Assembly (NCBI GenBank): GCA_036362985.1
Contig: JAYGXS010000001.1
Location: 43,412,385-43,476,384, forward strand
Origin: Ligula intestinalis
Lineage: Eukaryota > Platyhelminthes > Cestoda > Diphyllobothriidea > Diphyllobothriidae
DNA length: 64,000 nucleotides
Direction of reading: 5' to 3'
Shown here: positions 27,001 through 39,000 of the stretch, in pieces
Position numbering within the stretch: position 1 is the stretch's first letter
Layout: every line of letters starts with the position of its first letter
Notes under the pieces: generated by a model
The model's input: the letters and a program-made list of their open reading frames with translations, nothing else
Database searches by the model: none
Told to the model about the DNA's origin: nothing
Program-made: the position numbers and the translations under genes

Positions 27001-30000
27001 GCACCCTACTTCTATCATATTCCTGATCGCACTCGTCAAAGTAACGAGCCCGTGGTTGCACTCAGTGTTGCACTCAGTGACCAAATGTCCCGGGTTCGAA
27101 TCTCGGCTGATCAACACCTGGGATTGAATATGACTGGTTGATTACGTCCAATAAGCCAGAAATGACCTTCGAACAATGTTCACCCTTCCCATAGATTCTT
27201 TTACTCTCGCACCATAATAGTAACGATGAACTTGGCAGGCTTATTTTTTCTCCAGGCAACCATCGGTACTAGTAGAATGTTGGTTTCTCATCTGACTAAT
27301 TAGGCTAATTTCGCCATCTGCAGTCTGATTTTTCCTCTTACTCTTGTTTATGTGTGCGAGAGCAATTGATTTGAATGCGTGACCGGAAGAGCCGACGTTA
27401 GTCGGTGTCAATTAATGAGCATGAAATTATGCGAGGACCTCAAAACTATCGTTCTCTTCGCCCTCCCCCCACTCCAACATTCGTCTCTGCCAACCCAACA
27501 CACCCCAGCTTTTAGCTGCATTTGGTCTCCAGGCTACCTCGTGAGAATCTTCCTACCATGCTCACCCAGCTCCATGCGCCATCATGCTATTAGCAGACCT
27601 ATATGGATCAATCATCTGAACTTGACATCAACAGACCTGTAGCTTGGGCAATTTATTTTTTTTCACGGCCTTGTCTCTCCCACTTACGTTTATCGTCCCA
27701 CCTGGGTCACTGGCGTCTCAATTAAACGAGCTCTTCTAGCCACTGAAATGGATTACCTGTACTCGCAACCTACCCACTCGTCTGAATTTAAGTCCTGAAG
27801 GAGTGGTTTTTCGGACTCTGTCTCAATATTTACGCAAGCTTGTGAGTTCAACGATATCTATTTCTGTGAACTGAGCCCGTAATGTTGACATTCGCCAAAT
27901 AAGGAATGAGTAATGCATTTGGTATGCAAAAAAACCTTTGCCATACTACCAGTACGGGTGATAGATAGGAAAAACAGACACTTATTTCATACCATTCCTA
28001 TGGTGCTATGTGGCACAACTGCGATTGACTCGGCCCATCAATTACTTCAATCCTGTCTTTCGTGAGGATTTCTGATATAACACTAGTTTTCGAAGTGGAA
28101 GTTATAATTTTATTGAGCAAAAATATGATTTTTTGATCGAAAAGATTCTTTGGAAAATGAGAAACGAACTTTTTTGTAAATTTTCATCGCTGGCACATCA
28201 ATTCGTCGCCTGACGTCTAGATCCGTCGCGGATTCGTCATCAGAGACATAATCACAGAGGAGTAGCAGATACAGGTAGTATGTGCACAGGAGGTTGCCGT
28301 AAAATTTTAACTTGTAGAAAAATTGATAACTGACAGGAGTGAGCGCTGATTCGCCACGTCAGCAGTGATCATCTTGCCCTGCGGTGTTGGCGCTGGATAA
28401 TGCGTTGGCCTGTCTGTTCCCCGCGTGGCGACTTGCTTTGGCCAAATTGAGTCTCAAAACCGAATGTGGATTAGGCAAATCGTTGAACTTGTTGAGGCAT
28501 TAAAGGCCCGTGAACCATGACTCAAGTAATTCTCGGCTCACCCGATTGTCGCCTTTTGCGAGAATTTCGGTCTCAACAACTTTGAATGTGTGGCTGGGTC
28601 TCGTCGAATGAGCCGCAACCTGAGAATTGGCATCATTTCGCCGCACTGCTGCCACCTGTTCGGCAATGCGTGGCTGGAGAAGTCTTCCATGCTCTCCGAC
28701 GTAGTCACTTTGACTGCAACTGCACCAAATCCGATAAATGACTTCAGATGTTTCTTGCAGCGGTAGTGGTTCTTTTAGTTTCATCATATGGCGCCTTATG
28801 GTTGCCTCCGGCCTGTGTGCGACCCCGAGTGGTGTGAGAAGGCGGCCGACAGCCTCCGAGACGTTTTCGCGTACGGGATTGCTCACCACATTTTGGGGTC
28901 GGTGCGGCTTTGTTGACCATCTGGTTTGCTCAAGCACCGGTTGAAGAACTTGCGCGAGTAGCCATTTTTTCCGAACACCCGTCGAAGGTTTTTGTCCTCG
29001 GCAACTTTATCTTCTGATTCGCTGCATTGCGTCCCAACACGCCGATAGAGCATCCTTACGCAACTGCGTTTTGGCCGATTGGGTGGTTGCTGTTGTAATT
29101 CAGTACTTGCATCGTGTTTGTCGCTTTCCTGAATACTTTAGTCTTTAGGACACCACAATATTTTCGACAGACGAGGTCATCGAGGCCAGCTGGTTGTTCT
29201 CTTCCTTCTCCGTCGTGAAGTGGATGTCCGGGAAGACGCTGGTGGGATTCGAACCCACACAGCAGGCAAGGCTTTAGTACAGCCAACGCTCTACCATTGA
29301 GCTGCAAACATGTCGAGTGAGGGAGGCGGCTTACCCGTTAGCCTAGCTGCTGGCTGACTGCCCAGTGCGTACACAGGTGGCGGATAATGGAAGGACCTTC
29401 GGTGAAAGTTAGTTATCAAATAGGCAAACTCTCGGCTCTAGCGAATAAGCAGTCGCGGACCAACATCGGCAGTGCTACAGGGACCCCGCGGGCTGAGGTC
29501 GGGCAAGCCAAAAGCCTAGAAAGTGTCGCAAAGGCTGACGACAGCGCTGTGATAGGATGTGTGTGAACCTCCATTAATTGAGTTGACTTGCCAACACTGC
29601 CCTGTGGTTGGGCTCTCGAGCCAAAGCGCCAGAGAAGACAACCTCGAACAAACAATCCGAGTGGCTGTTTGGGACCCGCCCGTACTCACAATTCCCAAGA
29701 CACCTCATTAAGAAAAAATATGTCCGTTTAAAGTACATTGAGTTACGGAGGCACACCGAAGCCTTGAATTTAATTACACTTGAGTCGATTTACCCGACCA
29801 GCCTTCTACTAATATGGAATCCATAAATGCTGACACAGTAAGCTGATTGATCGAAGCCGTGAATTTTTCACACTTGGGTCAATTTAATTATTAAAATCTG
29901 TCACCCCCTCTTACCTGGTTGTCATTATGGTGGATTCTATATTTATTGTTCAGAAAATCCTGCCTGGGCAGTCAGCTAACTCTACCGTATTAGTAGATTC

Positions 30001-33000
30001 CAGGAGGTTGAGCGGATGGATTGACCCAAGTCGGATTAAATTCAAAGTTTCTGCTTGCCTTCGTAGCTCAATGGCAGAGCGCTGGCTTTACTAAAGCCTT
30101 CTCTGCGGATGTGGTTTCGAAGCCCACCGAGGCCACGAAATTTTCACAATTGGGTCAACTGAATTATTCAGCCCTGACAAACTCTCCTAATATTAGATTT
30201 TAGCCTTACATTATTTTTCAGCTTGCTCGTATCCTGTATTTTGCGTCTAAATATGGATGGCTATGAGTGTCATTGTCGAGGAATCCTGTTCCTTTACAGC
30301 CATTCAATTAGTAATCAGCACCCGCAGTGCTTTGTAGTTTCTGGGGAATATTATTATTGTTAGAATTCCTTATACCATAAAATATTTAATATTCAGTAAG
30401 TGTCCCCATTCCTGTTCCAAGTTTTCCCTAAATGCTACTGCTCCTGCGGTTTGAAAACGCAGGGGGGGTCACTTAAGCGACAACTGTTATTGAAGGACAG
30501 TGTAAAAAGACTCCACAACAAGTACCATTGAACCCCTTCTAAATGGCCCAATTTGTGTAATTTTGAGTCATGTTTTACTCTACACTATTTCCTCTTCTCC
30601 TTTGTCTTTATTACTTTTGCGGTTTAAGCCTTTAACTTTGTTACTGTGCACTTCCTGCATTTCCACGAAGTATGACTGCAAGTATGTACTGTTAAAGGAA
30701 CCTGGGTCAAGTTTCCATGAGAATTTTCTTGCCTACTTGATCACATGGTCTCGAGTACTGCTGCTGACATCGGAATTGGCTTTGTTCTACAAAAGCAGCT
30801 TTTTCTCGCATATCTGGGGTCCGAAGTAAATTAAAATAAAAAGAAGAAAAATAAACATAACTCAGTTGAATTTTTTTCGTAATACATTTTTAGGTTCTTG
30901 GAATTACCTCAAATTCACCTCCTACTGGGACATTTACTGGAAAAATAATATGTGCAGACCGATTACTTTGCAAAGGGCTCGTTAGGTCAGGCATGTCGTC
31001 AGTATTGTGTTTTTCTTTGCCGATTTTGCCTTAAACAGGGCTACGGTAAAGATAGCTTTTTTATAGCAAGGAAAGAAGAGACTGATAGAACTCTGAAACC
31101 ACTACAGAGATAACAGCAGCCACAATTAAGGTGTATTGTTATTTATCAGTAACCGGACAGCACCCTGTGCTACAAGTTTAGAGGTGAATTGGCGGTGTTT
31201 TATGTCTGACTGAAACATCACTGTAGCGAGTGTTCAAGCTCTCGCTTAAGTTTCAAGCCTCAGTAGAATCACAATTGGTCTTGCTTCCAAATTAAGCAGT
31301 TACCTCTGTGGTCAGTAACTGGAACTTGTAACCTTTTCGGCAATTTGACTACAGCGTAAACTAGTTTTCTCTCGTAACACAGGTCAAGTTCATTCATGCC
31401 TAGGCTCATCTCTCGTCCTGTCCGACAGTTAAGACCTGCGGCAAGATACCCTTATTTTGCTTCCGTTTTGCCGCTGTCTTTTGTTTTGTCGGTGTGAGCT
31501 CCCAAAACCTAATTTCGTACCGATCGCATTCTAAAACATCATAGTGTACGTCTAAATCTTCCAAATCTTGATTTGGTCGTTCTTTTGGGGTTACTGGTGT
31601 GGACCTGAGAACATCGAACTCTAACCGCCTTAAGGCACTCATTTCTCCTGAACCGGTCGCATAGTCAGTTTTGTCTTCCGGACTGTTGCAATGCAAATAA
31701 GTCTGATTGAAGGGCGTTTGCATAGCATCTTCTCTTCTGTGCATCAAAATGCTTAATATTTTGGTCTTATGTGAAGTTTTTTGCTTTTCTACGAACTGTT
31801 GTGTTTTTCGTCGCCAAAGGATATAATTTATTGTTTCTCTTATGCTTGAATCGTGTTTTTTTGTTTTTGGTGAGAAGGTTTAGAACAGGTTTTTGAAGTG
31901 CTGCATCATCTTTTTAACAATAACAAATGCCATAGTCAGCGATACAAGGATCAATCTTCAGTTTGCCAGAAGTTGGTCCTTCTTAGCTTCTATGTGGCCA
32001 GTCATACCATTGACCACGATATTTAGGAGACCATCGGGATTTCCTTCACAGGTCGTTGCAGCAACAATGCAATAAGTTTCTGGTCACTTTATAACAACCC
32101 CATAAAATGCTTAATCTTGAGTCATTTGAAGGAATCGGTTTTCACTCTCATATTTCTGTTGGGTAACTTTTGGCCACTCTCCCCATGATTGCTGCGTGTT
32201 GCGAATTTTTCCATGCTTTTCGTTCGATTACTGGTTGTCTAGTTTTAACGTGAAATAATCGATCGAGTTGTTCTGCATCAAATCCTTGCTTTAAACGAAA
32301 ACACGGGTGCCGATTTGCTGTTTTATCTCGTCACTGTTTCCTATATGTACTATGTAAAGTCTTTATTTGATGTCAGCCTGACATTTTAAAACTCACTGGC
32401 TTAACTTTGCCATTCGTCTTTTTCCGGGATCATTCACTTTGGTAACATTGATCTGTAATATTTTCAGCCTACAGATCTAATTATTTTCCTCTACGCGGTT
32501 GGCACCACTTGCTGGCCCAAGTGGCCCAATCTCACTTGTCATCGGTTCGGCTTTAAGTGCACGCTTTCATTTTTTTAAAGGGGGACAGCGAGCGATCCAG
32601 CTCGAATTTAGTTCATACTTTTCCAACTGCAGACACGTAAACACGTTTTGCAGTCTCAATAGTGGTGAATTTGAATATTTCCATTTGACGGCACGACTCG
32701 GTTTCCTTTTAGAATAAATATTAGCCTCACTTGTCCCGTTCTGCCTTGGGGCAGACTTTCGAGCTACGCTAGCGGCCGCTAAGTGGTTAGAGCCTTGGAC
32801 CTCTGATCACCAGGTTTTGGGTTCGAGCCTCGGGTGATGCACCAATTGGAGTTGACTTTGACTGGCTGATGACGGCTAATGAACCATAAATGGCCATTGC
32901 AGTCTCCGTTATCTTTGACAGCAGTGCTTTCTGTTATAAACTACTAGCCGCGGTTTGGTTGCTGGTGGGGCTCGAGACGGAGCCCCAAGGCAGAGCGGAA

Positions 33001-36000
33001 CAAGTGAGTTCCGTTTGCGATTGATGAACTTTACTCAACGATTGTCGATATGTTATAGGGTAATTCTACTCCGATCTGTTTCAGGATGAACCCATCCTCT
33101 ATCATTGTCATGAGTAGCGAGCTAATTGGAACCCCAATTGTATATGTTACTCGCCAACTATTANNNNNNNNNNNNNNNNNNNNNNNNNNNNNNNNNNNNN
33201 NNNNNNNNNNNNNNNNNNNNNNNNNNNNNNNNNNNNNNNNNNNNNNNNNNNNNNNNNNNNNNNNNNNNNNNNNNNNNNNNNNNNNNNNNNNNNNNNNNNN
33301 NNNNNNNNNNNNNNNNNNNNNNNNNNNNNNNNNNNNNNNNNNNNNNNNNNNNNNNNNNNNNNNNNNNNNNNNNNNNNNNNNNNNNNNNNNNNNNNNNNNN
33401 NNNNNNNNNNNNNNNNNNNNNNNNNNNNNNNNNNNNNNNNNNNNNNNNNNNNNNNNNNNNNNNNNNNNNNNNNNNNNNNNNNNNNNNNNNNNNNNNNNNN
33501 NNNNNNNNNNNNNNNNNNNNNNNNNNNNNNNNNNNNNNNNNNNNNNNNNNNNNNNNNNNNNNNCAAACCACATTTCACTGGAATATTCTCCTTTTTCCGA
33601 CGGCCAGTCATCATCAGCTTTGAAAAAAAAACAGAAACTACTCGCTCCATTTTGACCTCGAAAGGCGAACCCGTGTCAGCTCGTGTGTGTTGGTTACACG
33701 CGTGTCTACACAAGATTCTTATTTGGCAGATCGCGTCAGTCCTCTTAAGACGCTTTTCGCACCACATGACCGTCTGCAGGTTCTTCGGTCGCGCCGCACT
33801 TTAAACACCAGTACGCTGTTCTCACCTGTCTACCAGTTTCAGCTACTGCTTGAATTCTACCGAATCACTGCACTCTGTATGCATGCAGTGGTTTTTACTC
33901 CAGGTAACGTACCAAACCTTCCTAATTTTCATGGATTGTAAAGGTATTCACTAGGCTTGCGCATTGTGGAGGGCAAACCTCAACATTTGTAAGCTCTATC
34001 AGCTATTCATGTGTATTCAGCATTTATGTTATTGCTGTCACTGTGTTGGCCCTGACGTTTACATTGCGATGACTGCACTCGCTTTTAAGAACTCCTGGTT
34101 GACAATGTGCTGCTAGAACTAATGTTACCAACACAGCCGTTTCGATCGCGGGTGGAATCGAGCATTCTTATCCTAGACATTGATTTAGAAGTAGGAAAGT
34201 TGAATATGCGGACTCCTAGCTAGAGCCTCTCTTTATACGACTTTTAAATCTCGTGGTCAAGGGCATAGATAATTGTAGAAGTCTGTTTTTATTTAACTTT
34301 AACGAGTATCCGATTATAATTAACCTGTCCTCTGAGTAAAACCCACGCCACTGGGCACTCACAGGCACCAGATTCGTGTGCAGGTCCGAGACCAATGCGG
34401 TGGCTGGCACCGTTTTTTAACCGTGCATGATGAATTCTAACAGTAATTCTACGTTTGCAAGACATAGGGCTCCATTCTCGGCTCTCTTCTCGTCTTCTTA
34501 AAGCGTGACCATTTAGCTTATCTAGACACGTTTATAATTACTTTGGCTGGTTTCCGGATAAACTGTTTTAAGCTTTACCTTGAACTGACTCGTGCATGTA
34601 TTAGTTTGGCCTTTCGTCGTTTAGCCGCTGTGATGTCATGGACCCGCATTTTTCTTTACCTAGTGCGTTTTTAGTCCGTTGTTCTTATACATTAATTTCG
34701 TTATATTGTACAAAATATAGCGTAATTAATGAATTATGCGTAATTTCGCATCCTCTTTGCCTGCCCCCATTTTCGTTGCTGACGCGCTGATGACCCCAGA
34801 CATCACTGACAGTTAATTAGCGTATGCCCCAATAATTGCCCTCCTCCCTCCCTTTTAACTACTGTTTCTTCACCCCGACGACCTCGGACAGTTGATTGGC
34901 GTACACGCACTATAATTATCCCATGTTTTGTTCCCGTTTATTATCCCTGAAGATGAACTCCTGTAAAAGTTCCAAAGTTCGGGCTAATAAACAAATTGAG
35001 AAGAAGACGACTCGATCGCTCTGACAATACTTTTATTCCCCTGGCGTTTCGACGTCCGTTGTGGATTCATCATCTGAGACATTAGCAGAAACGGGTAATA
35101 TATTCACAGGGGTTTGCAGTATTTATAGGACACAGTCATTACTGCAAATATGCAGCGATAATTAGCGTTAATTGCCTTCCTGTGCGTTGATAGTTTGTTG
35201 GTCGGCATGCGGGCTCTGACCTGTTGAACTTTCATCACGCGTGGTGGACTGCGGCGTGATGATTGCCTTGCCATCTGGCCCTCTGGTATTTGCGTAGGAT
35301 GACGTGGTGGCCCGTCCGTTCCTCAAGTGGTGACTTGTTTTGGCCAAATTGAGTCTCAGCACCGAATATGGATTGAGCAAATCGTTGCACTTGTTTATGG
35401 ATTGGGGGCATGTGAACCATGACTCAATTAATTCTCGGCTCACTTGATTGTCACCTCTTGCGAGAATTTCGGCCTCATAAAATTTTGTGTGGCCGGGTCT
35501 CGTCGAATGAGCCGCAACTTGAGAATTGGCATCATTTCGCCGAACTGCTGCCGCGTGTTCGGCAATTCGCGTCTTGAAAATTATGCCAGTTTCTCCGACA
35601 TAGTTGCTTTGCCCGCACCTGTACCAGATCCTGTAGACGACTCCAGATTTTTTTTTGCCGTTGCAGTCACTGCCGAATTGCCGAACACGTGGTAGCAGTT
35701 CGGCGAAATTATGCCATTTCTCAAGTTGCGACGCATTCGACGAGACCCGGCCACACATAAAATTTTATGAGGCCGAAATTCTCGCAAGACGGATATCGAA
35801 GCGTCAGGCAAATAAAAGTATTGTCCCAGTGATCGAGTCGTTTTCTTCTCACGTACTTACTGTGACTCGCCTATTCGTTTGTATTGGCAATAAACCAATT
35901 GCTCCGATGCTTGTCAATCCTTCTTGCTTATCCACGCAAATACCTGGAAGGCGAGCGTTTTTATTCACTCCCTGCTTACTCGGCAACCAACTAAAGTGCT

Positions 36001-39000
36001 TCTACGCAAATTCATAATTAGTAGAAAACTACATTTTTCAATGAGAACACACGTAAATTATGTAGGGCAGTATTACGTCAACCAAAAGTTACGCTCTGCT
36101 GAAGAAACATTGGACTGCGCATGTCTCAGACCTGTTTACGATTACCTATGGCTAAGGATTCCCGACGGAATCCGAAACGTCAGGCAAATAAAACTCTTGT
36201 TCCAGTGATCGCATCTTCGTCTGCTAAACATTGGACTGCCGAAAGCTCAAGAAATCACATCAGTTGAGTAAATCCGATTCCCAGAAGTACAGTATGCATG
36301 TCCTTGCAACCTGTCGGGTAAATAAACCAGCATAAGCACAGTAACGTTTAACATAACAGTTTTACTGATCTCCACCATAAATATGTTTAATGAATTACTG
36401 TCGTAGCAGCCAGTCAGGTGCTTGGCCTTTGATTGGATGTTCTGGGGGCGCATTGCCTAAAGTGGGTTTGACAACGACGAAGCAGTTTTCGCTTGGTTCA
36501 GCAGGTACGAATGTCACAGGACCGAAGGTCACATGTCGAGAGATCGGTCAACAGCTAAGAAATTGGAATTTAATTAGTGGTAGCACTCCTAAGCTTTTCA
36601 TTTTCTGTGTACTTGAGGCGTTTCTGGTGACGATGATGGTGATGATGAAGTCTATTGTGTTTCTTGGTGTCCTTGAGATGTCAGCGAATACTTTGCGTTT
36701 TTCGAGGTCTTCTATCGACCGGTGAAACTGGTAGGTTCTGCTAATTTTGCCTATCAAAACTTTCGAAGAAGGACAGTTCTTGGAACGCTTTACCTAACGT
36801 AATGGGTGCTGAGGCGTTATTTTTTTTCATGCAGATGGCGATTTTTGCCATACATACGCAAAACATGAATGCTGACTACCAAGGGGAATTGTGTTCTTAA
36901 ATGAAGGGCAATACAATGAATATGCTTTTCATGGTGGTGCATAGGCGCTCACCGATCGGGTACGGGACTCAGTCGGTCCGTTCTGCCTTGGGGCTCACTC
37001 TCGAACACCACCACCAACAGCTGCACAGTGGCTGGTAGTGTATGCAGAAGAACATAGCTCACAAAGGTCAAAGCGACTGGAATGGCCATTCCTGACTTAG
37101 TATTCGTCATCAGCCAGCCGTGTCCGACTCCGGGTGTTGCGACACCCGAGTCTTGAGTCCGCGATCTTGTTATTTAGAAGTTCAACGCTTTAATCTTTGA
37201 ACCACTGGTGTGTGTGTGTGTGACCTTGTCGGATTACATCGGACGCTATGCATATTGATACATAGGTGTTGACGGATCGGTTACTTTTATTCCATTGAAA
37301 GCAGCCGAGTAGGTTACTCTTTACTGGGTTATTTCGCGGGGATAAGAGATTGCGTAATACAGGGAAGCTCCAGGAAGTTTACCTGCTCCCGTGTCATTAT
37401 AGTAACTTGAACGCTAATTCCCCTGAAACTTTACGCAATGTCTTATATTGGGGGCGGGTTCGTACTCTCCTTTCTTTCCTCATTTTCGTTATCTTTACTT
37501 GCCTGTAGGCCCCGTTTGACGATCCAGAATGCACCATTGAGTAGCTATATATCTACAGAGGTATTATTTAACTGCTTAGCACTGTAGCCCCTCCAGTTTG
37601 TAAATTAAAGATTAGCGGAAAATATATCGCACAGCCGGCATCTAGTGCTATTTTCCATCTCGTTAAGTAACAGTGAAACTAGATCTATTTCAAATTCCAT
37701 TCTCGTCCACCTGGTCGACCCTAATCATCCAGGTGATCCCAACGAAGCCTTGCAGCCAACATCTCTAAGGGCCTACGACAACAGGTGCTATCAACAGTCG
37801 GGGCAATGGCTGTGCTGTCAGCGGATGCTAATACAGGCACTTTCTCCTCCGTGGTCCACGCCGACTTCAGGTTGTAATCGCATGTCGTCTCCAACCTCTG
37901 ATGGCATTTGTCGCACTTGACAGTGATGTCCACTCCGCGCACTCTACCTATCAACAGTGCTCACAACCCACCCTACTCCCCCAGTCCCAATGACCTCAGT
38001 ATGCGGGCTGCGTGCAGAAAATAAGTATTACTCATAAGACATTTATAAACGCTATCCACTTCTCATATTTTCATGATTTGCTTAATCGCATAGGTCAAAT
38101 GATGAATTACGGAAAATATATGTTCTTTTTTCCTTTTTTCTGCTGAATGGGATATAATTGAGTTGAATTCAGAAAATAAGTGTGCCGGGTTGTTGACATT
38201 CTGAAGCCGCTTGGTAGAACTTCACTGGAAAGTCCATAAATGACTCTATCCTTAAGTACAAAATACAGATTATCATGTATGAGTATGTGTTGACGCAATT
38301 TACATAGCATGTCAGGTACCTTTGTCAATTTTTAAGCTAGTACCCCCTTGAAGCCATTTTAATTCAGAGTCTCTGTTTACTTTGTATTTGAAGGAATTTG
38401 TTGACTGGGTTGACGGTGGATGCTGGCTTTCCCTCTCCGATGACGCCTCGCGTACCTCCTCCCTCCTTGTGCTCCGGGAGGTCCCCTCACGCAGTCGTTC
38501 ACAATCCGCCGGATCGGACGTAGTTGACGGTGACGTGGACTCCCTCTTAGTGCCCTTGAATTCTGCCACGTCTAACAAGACCTTCGTTGAACATGCCTTC
38601 ATGCTACGACTTGATGTTGAGGACGTTTCGCCGTGCCTAGACTTTGCTGACAAGAAGATCTGCAGTGCCCTACGCTCAGCTCTACCTTCGCTTTCCGTAG
38701 AAATAGAGCCGCTGGAAGGCAAATCACCCGGCGTCAAGCAGCACTGTCCACTCATGACCGGACAGAAGTGCGCCTTCCGACTCTTGGTGGAGGTAGAGCC
38801 GTTGGTTTTTTTACTTTAACCTTACTTCACTGTAGTCGTTTGTTTTGCAGGTTCAAACTGAACTCTTCTTTTATCATGTCTGACTTTGTCGCATGCAGGA
38901 TTACTAACTTTCTTTGTTGCTTCAGTGACGGGGTCCTCGAAAGGAAAGGTTGTCACGAAGAGTTTTTATGCCTGCGTATTTGACTGTACCTAACTGTCGC

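Larger units (their letters stand above)
28195..29236 (-). mobile_element. Penelope-like element, 5'-truncated (RT end + GIY-YIG)
   Basis: In minus-strand order there is an RT C-terminus with FPDIHFT, LDDLVCRKY and LKTKVFRKATNTMQVLNYNSN near 29236-29060. A degraded linker follows, then the GIY-YIG endonuclease (28937-28500) and a 3' end carrying CTGATGA, a hairpin and GTC-AGGCG (28207-28248). Frameshifts and stops break the coding region. The RT catalytic part is absent; the truncation point abuts a SINE at 29239. Confidence 0.8.
34943..35860 (-). mobile_element. Penelope-like element fragment with facing end motifs and internal foldback
   Basis: A plus-oriented end motif (34943-34986) faces a minus-oriented one (35037-35083). 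Then come the PLE 3' tail and a GIY-YIG frame on the minus strand (35758-35168). A plus-oriented end motif (35788-35810, continuing GGCAAATAAAAGTATTGTCC) closes the block. RT is absent. Part of the GIY-YIG domain is duplicated in inverse (35455-35570 against 35683-35797). Downstream pieces to 35900 match the ends near 36156 and 40743. Confidence 0.7.

Noticed and set aside
29239..29310. A functional tRNA gene on the minus strand
   Set aside because: Both promoter boxes and a cloverleaf-like layout are present, but the anticodon stem is imperfect and close relatives with a shared non-tRNA tail occur nearby, so a SINE head is more likely. A tRNA search could overturn this.
33031..33767. Long open frames across 33031-33767 on both strands
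   Set aside because: They consist almost entirely of the 400-N gap and have no real coding content.
35444..36017. Plus-strand protein frames at 35.4-36.0 kb
   Set aside because: They are antisense shadows of the PLE GIY-YIG domain and of its inverted duplicate.
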